Part shown: positions 1-6,298 of the stretch, piece after piece
Layout of the letters: each line of letters opens with the position of its first letter
How positions within the stretch are numbered: position 1 is the first letter of the stretch
From: a virus
Strand: one strand, 5' to 3'
Length of the DNA stretch: 30,812 nt
Virus record (IMG/VR): IMGVR_UViG_3300028025_002794
Coordinates: 1-30,812 of that record
Notes under the pieces: generated by a model
Database searches by the model: none
What the model saw: only the letters and a program-made list of their open reading frames with translations
Told to the model about the DNA's origin: nothing
Program-made: the position numbers and the translations under genes

Positions 1-24
1 GCCTTGCACTTTAAACAAGGTTTA

Positions 25-588
25 TTAAAGGCCATTTGCTTTGGCTATTACTTTGCCGTTGGTATAGGAGCGGTACTGGTCTAGTGTCCCCCGGGTATTG
101 GGGTCGTGCATACTTGCTGCTTCCATAGCTCGTAGCGCAGATAGGTCGTGGTTCTTGTGCCAGTCAGGTTTGTATTGTTTCTCAGCTAATGAGCCAAGGG
201 CTAGGTCTGCTCCCGATCCGATAGCCCAGTAAGGGCTGGCCGTAAGCACGCTTAGGTTCTCGCTTACAAGGAATGCTTTGCCATGTGTAACCAGTAAGGC
301 TTCAGCATCCATGTCAGTATCTTTAACGGTGTCATCTATTAGTGGGATTACCTTGGTAACCAACCACTTCATCCACTCGCCAGACTTAACTACTTCTATT
401 GGTGGCTTAGGATACTCAACCGCATACTGGAGTTGGTCGCATACTCTTGCACTTCCAGCTACACCGATAAGCCACGTGTCTTGCTGAACGATCTTAGGCA
501 TATCAGGATGAATAACGTCTGACGTAATACCTTGATCTGCTGTAAGTGTGCAGAAGTTATTGCCAGTTGTAGTTACTATCGTGGTCAT
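25..588 (-). CDS. HslV/proteasome-like Ntn hydrolase
   Basis: 187 aa. The N-terminus MTTIV matches the start of bacterial HslV as I remember it; removal of Met would expose Thr2 as the Ntn nucleophile. Asp18 sits where HslV has its catalytic Asp17 (mature numbering). Lys32 in the MPKIV segment is a candidate for the catalytic Lys, two positions off. The AIGSG motif (122-126) matches the HslV motif that carries the active-site Ser, and the SYTNG near the C-terminus resembles the HslV YTN ending. Length is close to HslV (about 175 aa). The start ATG overlaps the upstream stop as ATGA. No HslU/ClpX-like ATPase lies in the window, so an unfoldase partner would have to be the host's or encoded elsewhere. 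It is the last gene of the early run here. Role (host or phage protein turnover) is inference. Confidence 0.75.
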   Translation of the reverse strand: MTTIVTTTGNNFCTLTADQGITSDVIHPDMPKIVQQDTWLIGVAGSARVCDQLQYAVEYPKPPIEVVKSGEWMKWLVTKVIPLIDDTVKDTDMDAEALLVTHGKAFLVSENLSVLTASPYWAIGSGADLALGSLAEKQYKPDWHKNHDLSALRAMEAASMHDPNTRGTLDQYRSYTNGKVIAKANGL

Positions 589-881
589 TGCTCTAGCCCA
601 TCGCTCAGGTGTATGCCGTACCTAACTAAGTCCACTGCTGACTGCAGACCTGCTAGGTACTCAAGCGTAATGCTTGAATCTCCTAGAACGCGGTAAGTGA
701 CCATTGCTTCTAGTTCTGCTTCAAGTACGTCTGCTATTGCTTGGCGTGTTATACCTACGCTTAGCGAAAGGTTGACAACGCTCTTCTCTAGCTTCTCACG
801 GTCTGCGTCAGGCTTGTTCTTGAGCGCACTGCGAACTAGGTCGTTGTGAATAGTCACGCCTACTGTGTCAGTCCAGTTCAT
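585..881 (-). CDS. Hypothetical protein upstream of HslV-like gene
   Basis: 98 aa, mostly predicted helical, without recognised motifs; the middle (KLEKSVVNLSLSVGITRQAI) resembles a helix-turn-helix-like segment but this is weak. It overlaps the HslV-like gene by four bases (ATGA), so the two are very likely co-translated, making it the best guilt-by-association candidate for a partner or regulator of that protease. The start ATG has no strong Shine-Dalgarno sequence. It is separated by 12 nt from the 39-residue gene upstream. I do not recognise the family. Confidence 0.65.
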   Translation of the reverse strand: MNWTDTVGVTIHNDLVRSALKNKPDADREKLEKSVVNLSLSVGITRQAIADVLEAELEAMVTYRVLGDSSITLEYLAGLQSAVDLVRYGIHLSDGLEQ

Positions 882-893
882 CTGGCTAGTCTA

Positions 894-1013
894 TTAAGGT
901 CTAAGACTAGATTTGTCTATTGACACGTTGGCAGCCTGTAAGCATTCCCAGTAACTATCGTGGTCTTGTGTATCACAACCAGCACGACAAATACCGTTAG
1001 GTTCAGGCTTCAT
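894..1013 (-). CDS. Cys-rich microprotein (CxxxC-TQDHxSYxEC type)
   Basis: 39 aa. Reading from ATG at 1013 gives a peptide with Cys9, Cys13 (CRAGC), then TQDHDSYWECLQAANV and a stop at 894-896. The pattern of a GC-TQDH-SY-EC segment is one I recall from small proteins common in actinobacteriophages, where it is usually the N-terminus of a longer protein; here it stops right after the conserved part. It overlaps the gene upstream by 11 nt and lies 12 nt before the next, typical for this tight operon. Cys and His suggest metal binding. Function unknown. Confidence 0.6.
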   Translation of the reverse strand: MKPEPNGICRAGCDTQDHDSYWECLQAANVSIDKSSLRP

Positions 1014-1230
1014 GTTTTTTACCGTTCAGCACTTTCATAAGTTCTAAATAAACATACAATGATATAAAATCCTTTTCCCAGTATTCCTGTGTAAGTTCAC
1101 GCACACGATCAATGGCTTGCCTGTATTCATTGGCTATGCCCTTAAATTCTTCAATCAACTCAGCATCTAAACGTGCTTCAGCGTGCAGTATTGCAATTTC
1201 TTTTTCATAACCTGTTAATGGTTTAGTCAT
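1003..1230 (-). CDS. Small hypothetical protein with RVREL segment
   Basis: 75 aa, charged and mostly helical, without Cys motifs. The segment AIDRVRELTQ (about residues 39-48) is shared with the 91-aa protein encoded at 2006-2281 (AIQRVRELHK), suggesting a common short helical module or paralogy. The start ATG at 1230 overlaps the upstream stop by 8 nt. Function unknown. Confidence 0.7.
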   Translation of the reverse strand: MTKPLTGYEKEIAILHAEARLDAELIEEFKGIANEYRQAIDRVRELTQEYWEKDFISLYVYLELMKVLNGKKHEA

Positions 1231-1408
1231 TAGTCATCCCAGCAAAGTTGTTGTTGTATAAATTGTTGTATGCCTTGCTTATTTCGTTCATACAGAACAG
1301 GCAGAAACTCTTAGGCGCAACTGTTCCTAGCACGCCGTACTCATTCTTTTCTTCTAAGATCAGGGTCACTTTGGCATCGAAGCCACAGGCAATACATTGT
1401 TCTTTCAT
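1223..1408 (-). CDS. Zinc-ribbon microprotein
   Basis: 61 aa from the ATG at 1408, which forms an ATGA overlap with the upstream stop and has GGTGG five bases upstream; a GTG start at 1420 is possible but has no such support. Two CxxC knuckles (CIAC near residue 5 and CLFC near residue 36) make a four-Cys zinc ribbon likely. Such proteins often bind nucleic acid or stabilise complexes. No family recognised. Confidence 0.7.
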   Translation of the reverse strand: MKEQCIACGFDAKVTLILEEKNEYGVLGTVAPKSFCLFCMNEISKAYNNLYNNNFAGMTND

Positions 1409-1689
1409 CTCTGCCACCACCAGTAATTCTTAATCATTGGCTTTGCTGGATCATTGGCTATTGCTTGCGCCATTCGTTCTTCAAAGGATTCTTCACGAGT
1501 TTTCATTCTGTTCTCTGATTCAATCCAATCATTCTCGTGCATGGGATTCCAGAAACGATCAACAAAGTTAAGGCAGTTAATCCAGTAACGTAGGCCACAT
1601 TCGCATTGCCAGACTGTTCTGATTCCCATGTGTTCGTCAATTTCTGGCAGTACGCAACGGTGTTCGATAGTGATAAAAGTTCCGGTCAT
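1405..1689 (-). CDS. Hypothetical protein with CECG motif
   Basis: 94 aa. Cys12, Cys29 and Cys31 (WQCECGLRYW) suggest a metal-binding knuckle near the N-terminus; the C-terminal half is charged and Trp-rich (YWWWQR at the end). The start overlaps the upstream stop as TAATG and the stop overlaps the next start as ATGA, so it sits inside a translationally coupled run. Function not recognised. Confidence 0.7.
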   Translation of the reverse strand: MTGTFITIEHRCVLPEIDEHMGIRTVWQCECGLRYWINCLNFVDRFWNPMHENDWIESENRMKTREESFEERMAQAIANDPAKPMIKNYWWWQR

Positions 1690-2006
1690 TACTGCTCCTC
1701 GTTTATAGCTGCATAAGTAAAGAAATCTAATACAACGTATTCTGCTTGTTCTTCTGGTATTGGAAAGTCATCCAAAAACATTAAAAGATCTTCATTTAGA
1801 CCATCCATAGAAGCAATGAACACTTTTCTGTGAAGTATTGGCTTCTTAGTGATCATCACAAAATCTTTATGCTTTTCGACTGTTTTTTCAACCGATTCTA
1901 AAAGGTAATCAACTAACCATTCCTGTTCATCCCATAACTTTTTAGATACGATTTGCCTGTTCCAAAATTGTCTGACTGGATAGGTTTTTTCTGATGCTTT
2001 GTTCAT
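1689..2006 (-). CDS. Hypothetical early protein
   Basis: 105 aa, without Cys motifs or membrane segments, rich in Glu, Lys and aromatic residues. The C-terminal part (FLDDFPIPEEQAEYVVLDFFTYAAINEEQ) is acidic, a feature shared with some phage inhibitors of host DNA-binding proteins, but I cannot assign it. It is coupled on both sides (TAATG downstream; start adjoining the upstream stop). No known family recognised. Confidence 0.65.
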   Translation of the reverse strand: MNKASEKTYPVRQFWNRQIVSKKLWDEQEWLVDYLLESVEKTVEKHKDFVMITKKPILHRKVFIASMDGLNEDLLMFLDDFPIPEEQAEYVVLDFFTYAAINEEQ

Positions 2007-2281
2007 TAGTTCTTAAATCCTTCTAATGCTTTTATTGTTTTGCATGGGTAAGTATTGCATCCGCAATCATCGCTTGAACCCCATTCATTGCAGGCCCAGC
2101 ATTTTGTACAACCATCACAAATGTCAGTTGTTATGATCTCGCCGTTTTTTTCATAAATAAATGGTTTGTGCAATTCGCGCACACGTTGAATGGCTCTATG
2201 TAAAGTTGATTCCATGTCAGTTTTGACGTATGCGATCGCTTGCCATTCGCATATATGTTCTGTCTTATTTTTTCTAAACAT
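2006..2281 (-). CDS. Cys-rich early protein (RVRELHK ... CxxC ... YPC)
   Basis: 91 aa. The N-terminal half carries AIQRVRELHKPF (about 29-40). The C-terminal half has a Cys cluster (CDGCTKCWAC, then CGC and YPCKTI), which should bind one or two metal ions. The arrangement RVRELHK followed by CxxC and YPC-TI-AL resembles small proteins seen in many actinophage early regions; their role is unknown to me. The start at 2281 is coupled to the HNH gene upstream. Confidence 0.7.
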   Translation of the reverse strand: MFRKNKTEHICEWQAIAYVKTDMESTLHRAIQRVRELHKPFIYEKNGEIITTDICDGCTKCWACNEWGSSDDCGCNTYPCKTIKALEGFKN

Positions 2282-2562
2282 CAGTCATCCCAACTATTCT
2301 TGAGCCAGCCTTCAGCTTTGCCGATTGCCGGGTTTTGCGTTATGTAAGTGTGGCAAGGTCTGCACAACAGCGCAAGGTTATCCCTATCCACAATGCTTCC
2401 ACCTCTAGCCCGTGTCTTGATTTCGTGAACATCCGTTGCATAAGCCACAGCGCAACGCTGACAAGCCGGGAAGTCCCGTAGCAACTCTTTGACCAACTTA
2501 CGGCGTTCAGTCGCGTACAGGCTCTCCATCTTCTTAGAACGGGGTCTTATTGGCTTAGTCAT
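2281..2562 (-). CDS. HNH endonuclease-like protein
   Basis: 93 aa. Compact HNH (McrA-type) fold: zinc knuckle CQRC (34-37), VHEIKTRARGG with His46, Asn62 in DRDNLALLC, and a second knuckle CRPCH (67-71). This is the full core of an HNH nuclease with nothing added, so it could be a stand-alone nicking or cleaving enzyme used in packaging, recombination or homing. It sits in the early operon rather than next to a terminase, which favours a DNA-processing or homing role. Start overlaps the upstream gene by 8 nt. Confidence 0.85.
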   Translation of the reverse strand: MTKPIRPRSKKMESLYATERRKLVKELLRDFPACQRCAVAYATDVHEIKTRARGGSIVDRDNLALLCRPCHTYITQNPAIGKAEGWLKNSWDD

Positions 2563-2824
2563 TGAAAGGTAAATCCCTAACTATTGAGATACACCTTTGC
2601 TTCATCACCTGCATTGCAACATGAAGTGCAGGCTCTTGATCACTGATTTTAATAGCTTCTAGGGCTTCAATGATTGTGTCCCGGTAAGCAATTAGGCTTT
2701 TATTCCTATAACAGCTAGGGCATAAGTCATAAACAGTAGGTGGATCTGTCTTGTAGTTGTGGACTGCCCACCAGCCATCCCCTTCTGAGGATGACCGGGG
2801 GCAAACACCGCATTTACTTGTCAT
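2555..2824 (-). CDS. Zinc-binding hypothetical protein
   Basis: 89 aa. The N-terminal half holds two CxxC knuckles (CGVC at 5-8 and CPSC at about 35-38), probably one zinc ribbon; the C-terminal half is helical (YRDTIIEALEAIK). The start overlaps the upstream membrane-protein gene by 11 nt and the end overlaps the HNH gene by 8 nt. No family recognised. Confidence 0.7.
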   Translation of the reverse strand: MTSKCGVCPRSSSEGDGWWAVHNYKTDPPTVYDLCPSCYRNKSLIAYRDTIIEALEAIKISDQEPALHVAMQVMKQRCISIVRDLPFND

Positions 2825-3029
2825 CAGTGAACGGCTTACTTAGATCATCTGTGTAGGCATACTCACGATCTAGTGCAGCAAAGATTGGCTCCATAGAGTC
2901 AGTCTGACTGTGTAGATAATCAAGCCAAGCAATGTGCTGCTGTGCTTTGTGATGTAAGGCTAAACGGTATCCGGCAAAGAATACCAAGATAGTCGTAGAT
3001 ACTACTGAGAGTATTAGGGCAATAATCAT
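2814..3029 (-). CDS. Small N-terminally anchored membrane protein
   Basis: 71 aa from the ATG at 3029, which overlaps the SSB stop as ATGA; a TTG two codons upstream is open but less likely. Residues 1-22 (MIIALILSVVSTTILVFFAGYR) form one transmembrane helix, followed by a soluble tail with acidic residues. It is one of three single-pass microproteins in the early region (with 4417-4560 and 5338-5460). Function unknown; early phage membrane microproteins often act in exclusion or host takeover, which is inference here. Confidence 0.65.
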   Translation of the reverse strand: MIIALILSVVSTTILVFFAGYRLALHHKAQQHIAWLDYLHSQTDSMEPIFAALDREYAYTDDLSKPFTDDK

Positions 3030-3394
3030 AACCAAGGATCTTCCGTTAGGTCTTTCTGCTTACTTGCTTTAACTACGGCTGCAATGTCAGATGCTTCGAT
3101 CTCAACTGCTGTTGCTTTGTTGCCGTTCTTATCTTCATAGTTACGAACCTTAAGTTTTCCAGTCACCATTACTGATTGACCTTTCTTAAAGCTATCTCCA
3201 ACGGCTTCAGCCAAGCTGCGCCAAACTACAACATCTAGAAATGTAGGTTCGCCGTCTGACCATGTTCCGTCTTGCGCTTTCTTTCGTTCATTGCAAGCAA
3301 TTCTTAAACGACAACGGCTGATTCCGCTAGCGGTTACTTGGAAATCTGGGTCGAACGTTAGATTCCCGATTGCTGTAATTGTTGGTAGTGCCAT
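3026..3394 (-). CDS. ssb: Single-stranded DNA-binding protein
   Basis: 122 aa OB-fold protein: the N-terminal GNLTFDPDF, the core LRIACNERK and LDVVVWRSLAEAV, and the KGQSVMVTGKLKVRNYED segment are typical of SSB. The tail ends LTEDPWL, an acidic-aromatic tip like the partner-binding tail of bacterial SSBs, though the linker is very short. It would coat ssDNA in replication and recombination, working with the Rad52-type annealing protein and RusA encoded upstream in the same operon. Downstream gene coupled through ATGA. Confidence 0.9.
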   Translation of the reverse strand: MALPTITAIGNLTFDPDFQVTASGISRCRLRIACNERKKAQDGTWSDGEPTFLDVVVWRSLAEAVGDSFKKGQSVMVTGKLKVRNYEDKNGNKATAVEIEASDIAAVVKASKQKDLTEDPWL

Positions 3395-3399
3395 TTTAT

Positions 3400-3726
3400 T
3401 TATCCTGCTTCTCTCATGCGCTTACGATAAGCGCGTGTGTTTTTTGCTTCCTTTGTTTGTGATTCAAAGGATTCTTTGTAGGGTTCATCAATGCGTACTG
3501 CTTCGATCCCTAATTCTTTTCTCAGTGACTTGCGCTGTGATTCAGTTGTACCGGCCCAAAAGCCATCAACTTTCACATTTAGAGCGTAGTCGTAACATTC
3601 CCAAAATACGTTGCAATTCATGCAAATTCTTCTAAGTGTCTTTTCTGTTTGTGGTGCTATCGCTCCATTAGGAAAGAACAACTCAGGGTCTACGCCTAGG
3701 CAATTAGCTTGATTTGTATCAAACAT
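3400..3726 (-). CDS. WhiB-family Fe-S protein (second copy)
   Basis: 108 aa from ATG 3726, which has GAGGTG four bases upstream; a longer reading to 3744 is less likely. Four Cys match WhiB cluster ligands: Cys9, Cys35-xx-Cys38 and Cys44. GFWAGT (55-60) stands in for the usual G(V/I)WGG turn. The C-terminal tail is basic (RAYRKRMREAG), as expected for DNA contact. WhiB proteins bind a [4Fe-4S] cluster and act with the principal sigma factor; phage copies can interfere with host WhiB regulation. The gene sits between RusA and SSB, so it would be made with the recombination genes. Confidence 0.85.
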   Translation of the reverse strand: MFDTNQANCLGVDPELFFPNGAIAPQTEKTLRRICMNCNVFWECYDYALNVKVDGFWAGTTESQRKSLRKELGIEAVRIDEPYKESFESQTKEAKNTRAYRKRMREAG

Positions 3727-4138
3727 CTTGCACCTCGCTTGCAATTACCTGACAACCAATCCGATCTGTGGCGTACTGCTTTGATGCGCTTAAAGCTATA
3801 ACTAAGGCATCGTCTGTGTAGAGTCCACCAGTTGTAAGCCCGTCAAAGGTGCTGCGAACCAGTTTGTCTAGGTCAGGTTTAACAGCAGGCCATTTACGAT
3901 TGACTGTTTTAGGTCTAGGCAAATGAAACACAAGGGCAATCTCTACCGGGGTAGTTAGTGTCCATTGTTCAGCCATAGGCCATTTGCTTGCTCTGTATTC
4001 CTGCGTAGCGTTTGCAACGGCTTCGCGCCAAGGCTTAACCTTCTTGCTTGATTCGACCATAACAACGCGACCATTCTTAACAAAGCCATTTTTTGAACCT
4101 TGCGGTGCTGGCTCGCCGTCAATCCAGAAGCTATACAT
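3719..4138 (-). CDS. rusA: RusA-family Holliday junction resolvase
   Basis: 139 aa from ATG 4138, which overlaps the upstream stop by 8 nt and gives the usual RusA length; further codons upstream are open but not RusA-like. Conserved acidic residues are present: KPDLDKL (Asp89, Asp91), FDGL (Asp99) and YTDDALV (Asp109-110), matching the RusA Asp set that binds Mg2+. The N-terminus (FWIDGEPAPQGSKNG) fits the family. It resolves four-way junctions made by phage recombination, acting with the Rad52-type protein and SSB of the same operon. All catalytic positions look intact. Confidence 0.9.
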   Translation of the reverse strand: MYSFWIDGEPAPQGSKNGFVKNGRVVMVESSKKVKPWREAVANATQEYRASKWPMAEQWTLTTPVEIALVFHLPRPKTVNRKWPAVKPDLDKLVRSTFDGLTTGGLYTDDALVIALSASKQYATDRIGCQVIASEVQDV

Positions 4139-4427
4139 TGCCCACCCACACTGCGTGAATAGAACCGTGTGATGCCTTGCGCTTAGAAGGCGCGTATCCA
4201 ACCTTGCGAATAATCCCAGCGCGTGCTGCCTTGTTCATAACTGCGCCTGATGCGTTGTTCTTGTTCATGCCAACGTCACCGCTTGGAAGTCCTGTAATTG
4301 CTAAAACATCTTCACTTGTGAACTCTGTTCCGCGCTTTGCCAGTTGTTTAATAGCTTCAAAGGCTTGTTCTGCCCAATCAGGTTGCGCATCTAAAGCTAG
4401 TTGCATTCCAATTTCTTTAGTTGTCAT
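4131..4427 (-). CDS. Winged-helix-like early protein
   Basis: 98 aa from ATG 4427; the preceding GTG (4430) is also open. Features: PDWAEQAF near the N-terminus, then GTEFTSEDVLAITGLP, a likely helix-turn-helix, and a C-terminal KASHGSIHAVWVG. The series PDW ... FT-DV ... AA-GII ... SHG ... W-G recurs in small proteins of actinobacteriophage replication and recombination regions and resembles a winged-helix DNA-binding protein. Its position just before rusA suggests a recombination accessory role (inference). Confidence 0.7.
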   Translation of the reverse strand: MTTKEIGMQLALDAQPDWAEQAFEAIKQLAKRGTEFTSEDVLAITGLPSGDVGMNKNNASGAVMNKAARAGIIRKVGYAPSKRKASHGSIHAVWVGNV

Positions 4428-4560
4428 CACGCACCGCCCTTAGTGCCGGGTGATTTTCTGACGGTGGCAAACTATCGCGTACTGCAAAAGATAGGGCCAT
4501 AAGAATCATGCCAAAAAATCCGCCTAGTAAAAATAAGACCGCCCCTAGTAAAAATGTCAT
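4417..4560 (-). CDS. Small membrane protein (DUF3789-like)
   Basis: 47 aa. ATG 4560 overlaps the annealing-protein stop as ATGA; TAA is at 4417-4419, overlapping the next start. Residues 2-26 form one hydrophobic helix with the MTFLLGAVLFLLGGFFGMI pattern typical of tiny phage membrane proteins of the DUF3789 type, followed by a short polar tail. The coupling to both neighbours supports translation. Function unknown. Confidence 0.65.
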   Translation of the reverse strand: MTFLLGAVLFLLGGFFGMILMALSFAVRDSLPPSENHPALRAVRDDN

Positions 4561-5120
4561 GCTCCAAACTCAGTTTTCTTGTTGTTAAAAATTAGCCTTA
4601 GATTTCGCTTTTCATCTTCTGTAAATTCGCCACCTTGAATTAGTGGCACAATCTGACTTAATTCCACCAATGATGCTGAAGTATTGATGCGATCAATCAT
4701 CTTTTGTGTCGCTGTGCTTAAATCTTTAGTAGCTTTAGGCACAGGCTTTACGTCTGCCGGTGCTTCCTTAGCCCATAGATCAAGTGCTACCCCGTATCTC
4801 ATGGCTGCATTCCTTACGGCATTTCCAATAGCCGATTTTTTCTGATCGTACTTATCTCTAGTTGCTGGCTCGCCGTAACCGTAACGAGTAACACCGCAAA
4901 CAGTTAGTTTTATCCATAAACCGCCGTTTTCATCAAACTTAGGTAATCCTGCTTCATCAAATGCCACTGGTTCCCAAGTCCACATGGGATCTACTTGAAG
5001 CAGACGGTCTGTTACCCAAGCGTGGCTGACGTAATCTAATTGCAATCCGCCAGTAGGTAGTTTCTGAATTTGTTCTTTTGGAAACGGTGCGCGTAACGCA
5101 TCTTGTTGTTCTTGTTTCAT
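4557..5120 (-). CDS. Rad52-type single-strand annealing protein
   Basis: 187 aa. The layout matches Rad52/22-type phage recombinases: FPKEQIQKLP, LDYVSHAWVTDRLLQVDP with WTWEPV, then GVTRYGYGEPATRDKYDQKKSAIGNAVRNAAMRYGVALDLW, the signature helix-rich core. The C-terminal 55 residues are a variable tail. It would anneal complementary ssDNA during phage recombination, with SSB and RusA as partners in the same transcript. Start coupled by ATGA to the upstream gene. A LexA-box-like site upstream of this gene run suggests damage induction. No host-type RecA or Erf features seen. Confidence 0.82.
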   Translation of the reverse strand: MKQEQQDALRAPFPKEQIQKLPTGGLQLDYVSHAWVTDRLLQVDPMWTWEPVAFDEAGLPKFDENGGLWIKLTVCGVTRYGYGEPATRDKYDQKKSAIGNAVRNAAMRYGVALDLWAKEAPADVKPVPKATKDLSTATQKMIDRINTSASLVELSQIVPLIQGGEFTEDEKRNLRLIFNNKKTEFGA

Positions 5121-5338
5121 GCTTTGTCCTTTTCAATTTGTATGTTTTTAATTTTGCTTTTTAGTGTCATAGCTTCTTGCCGGTTTAACTTGGTCGTATC
5201 AAAAGGTTTACCAAGAAGGGCTGACAAAAATTCAATTTGCTGCTGTGGTTGTGTAATGCCTAAGTATTCAAGCATTTTTCTAATTTTGTGTTTATCGTCA
5301 AGCGTTGCCCGTTCCATTGAAAAGGGTACAAATCCCAT
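5117..5338 (-). CDS. Hypothetical protein preceding annealing protein
   Basis: 73 aa from ATG 5338 (TAATG with the upstream stop); an internal Met8 is an alternative start. Helical and basic, with TQPQQQIEFLSALLGKPF then LNRQEAMTLKSKIKN. Coupled by ATGA to the Rad52-type gene, so it may modulate that protein. No family recognised. Confidence 0.65.
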   Translation of the reverse strand: MGFVPFSMERATLDDKHKIRKMLEYLGITQPQQQIEFLSALLGKPFDTTKLNRQEAMTLKSKIKNIQIEKDKA

Positions 5339-5460
5339 TAGTTACCACCTAGTGCGTACCAAGTGCCTACAAATAAGACCCAACTAATACCGACAACGGC
5401 AACAGCTTGACATACTATGCCAATCATCTTGGCGCGTGGTGTCCAGTTCCAGTCACGCAT
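5338..5460 (-). CDS. Small single-pass membrane protein
   Basis: 40 aa. ATG 5460 lies inside the end of the upstream gene (overlap 8 nt) and the TAA at 5338-5340 forms TAATG with the next gene. A basic, Trp-containing N-terminus (MRDWNWTPRAK) precedes a hydrophobic helix (residues 12-35), giving a likely N-in orientation. Coupling on both sides supports a real gene. Function unknown. Confidence 0.6.
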   Translation of the reverse strand: MRDWNWTPRAKMIGIVCQAVAVVGISWVLFVGTWYALGGN

Positions 5461-5647
5461 TTTGCACCAACCTAGAATCCATTGCGCTTTTTAAGGTTGG
5501 GTAAGTTGAGCCAACCCAGTCAATGTCCCAATCTTCTGAGTCATCGTTGATAAAAACTCCCCAGCATCTTGGGCCGACATTTTTAATCATAAATTTTTTA
5601 TCAGTTGTTATGTAAATACGACCACCAAGTCGCTTCCAATTAGTCAT
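5453..5647 (-). CDS. Hypothetical early protein
   Basis: 64 aa, Trp-rich and probably beta-strand rich (GRIYITTDKKFMIKNVG, CWGVFINDD, DWDIDWVGSTYPTLKSAMDS). The pattern of a short sheet followed by a final helix with a TLK-A motif resembles small phage proteins of unknown role. Start overlaps the upstream stop by 8 nt. Confidence 0.65.
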   Translation of the reverse strand: MTNWKRLGGRIYITTDKKFMIKNVGPRCWGVFINDDSEDWDIDWVGSTYPTLKSAMDSRLVQNA

Positions 5648-5792
5648 CTTCAGACTCCTTTTCTAACATTGCTGGTGCAGCATCGCAGGCTACACATGGC
5701 ATAGTCGCGCCAAAGTCATTCCAAGGAACTTGTTGTTCTTCAAAACACTCAAGACAAATTACTGATTCTGTTGTTGGCATTTTTATTTTCAT
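5640..5792 (-). CDS. Zinc-ribbon microprotein
   Basis: 50 aa from ATG 5792, which forms TAATG with the upstream stop; a longer reading to 5858 lacks support. Two knuckles, CLEC (13-16) and CVAC (33-36), predict a zinc ribbon with an acidic tail (KESEDD). Likely a small nucleic-acid- or protein-binding factor; no family recognised. Confidence 0.65.
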   Translation of the reverse strand: MKIKMPTTESVICLECFEEQQVPWNDFGATMPCVACDAAPAMLEKESEDD

Positions 5793-5998
5793 TACGCACC
5801 TACTACTTTGCAAAATTCTTGTTCGCTCATTTTTTCTTGCATTGCTTTCATAATCCAACCCCGTGTGACAAGAAGCGCATCCGCATCTTCATTTTTAAGT
5901 GCGCCATTACGAACACGGGTCATCATTTTTTCAGACACAATCCAAAGATTTTTTAAATCTTCAGCTTTCATAGTTTGCAACTTTTCAAAAGCGTTCAT
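5792..5998 (-). CDS. Hypothetical early protein
   Basis: 68 aa, helical and charged, without motifs apart from a C-terminal EQEFCKVVGA. TAATG overlaps on both sides place it in a coupled run from 6174 leftward. Its last residues (VVGA) echo those of the upstream protein (VYVAGA), perhaps by chance. Function unknown. Confidence 0.65.
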   Translation of the reverse strand: MNAFEKLQTMKAEDLKNLWIVSEKMMTRVRNGALKNEDADALLVTRGWIMKAMQEKMSEQEFCKVVGA

Positions 5999-6174
5999 TA
6001 CGCACCAGCCACATAAACGTTGTTAAAAGTTTCTGAACAATAACCTTCAGCGTGACTACATCCGGCGTGCGCCCAACCTTTTTCAAAAGATCCATTGCCA
6101 ATAGCTTCTTCCATAGATTCGATATATTCAGCTACTAACTTTTCCCATTCAGGGCTTCCAACGATTGATTCCAT
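5998..6174 (-). CDS. First gene of early recombination run, hypothetical
   Basis: 58 aa. ATG 6174 has AAGGAAC about 7 bases upstream; the TAA at 5998-6000 overlaps the next start as TAATG. The protein has two Cys and two His (HAGCSHAEGYC) in the middle, a possible metal site, and an acidic N-terminus. It is the first gene after the 138-base leader with the LexA-like box, so it opens the operon carrying the Rad52-type protein, RusA, WhiB and SSB. Function unknown. Confidence 0.65.
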   Translation of the reverse strand: MESIVGSPEWEKLVAEYIESMEEAIGNGSFEKGWAHAGCSHAEGYCSETFNNVYVAGA

Positions 6175-6198
6175 TTGCTTTGTTCCTTTGCTTCTCTT

Positions 6199-6214
6199 GG
6201 AACTTCTCAGTTCC
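6199..6214 (-). promoter_or_regulatory. Leader inverted repeat before early operon
   Basis: A perfect 6-bp inverted repeat GGAACT-TCTC-AGTTCC lies 25-40 bases upstream of the first ATG (6174). There is no T-run after it on the minus strand, so it is not a terminator. It could be an operator or an RNA hairpin near the ribosome-binding site. Function inferred only from position. Confidence 0.4.
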
Positions 6215-6298
6215 CCTTACATGTATAACGTTACAGGATTTGGTCAGATTTGTACACCATTTAGGACATTTTTAGGTAACGTTTTGATAACAACTTAT

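Noticed and set aside
2-20. CCTTG/CAAGG inverted repeat as terminator after the HslV-like gene
   Set aside because: Only 5 bp, and the T-run, if any, would fall outside the window.
4311-4333. GAACTCTGTTC resembling a LexA box
   Set aside because: The half-sites are 3 bases apart instead of 4 and it lies inside a gene.
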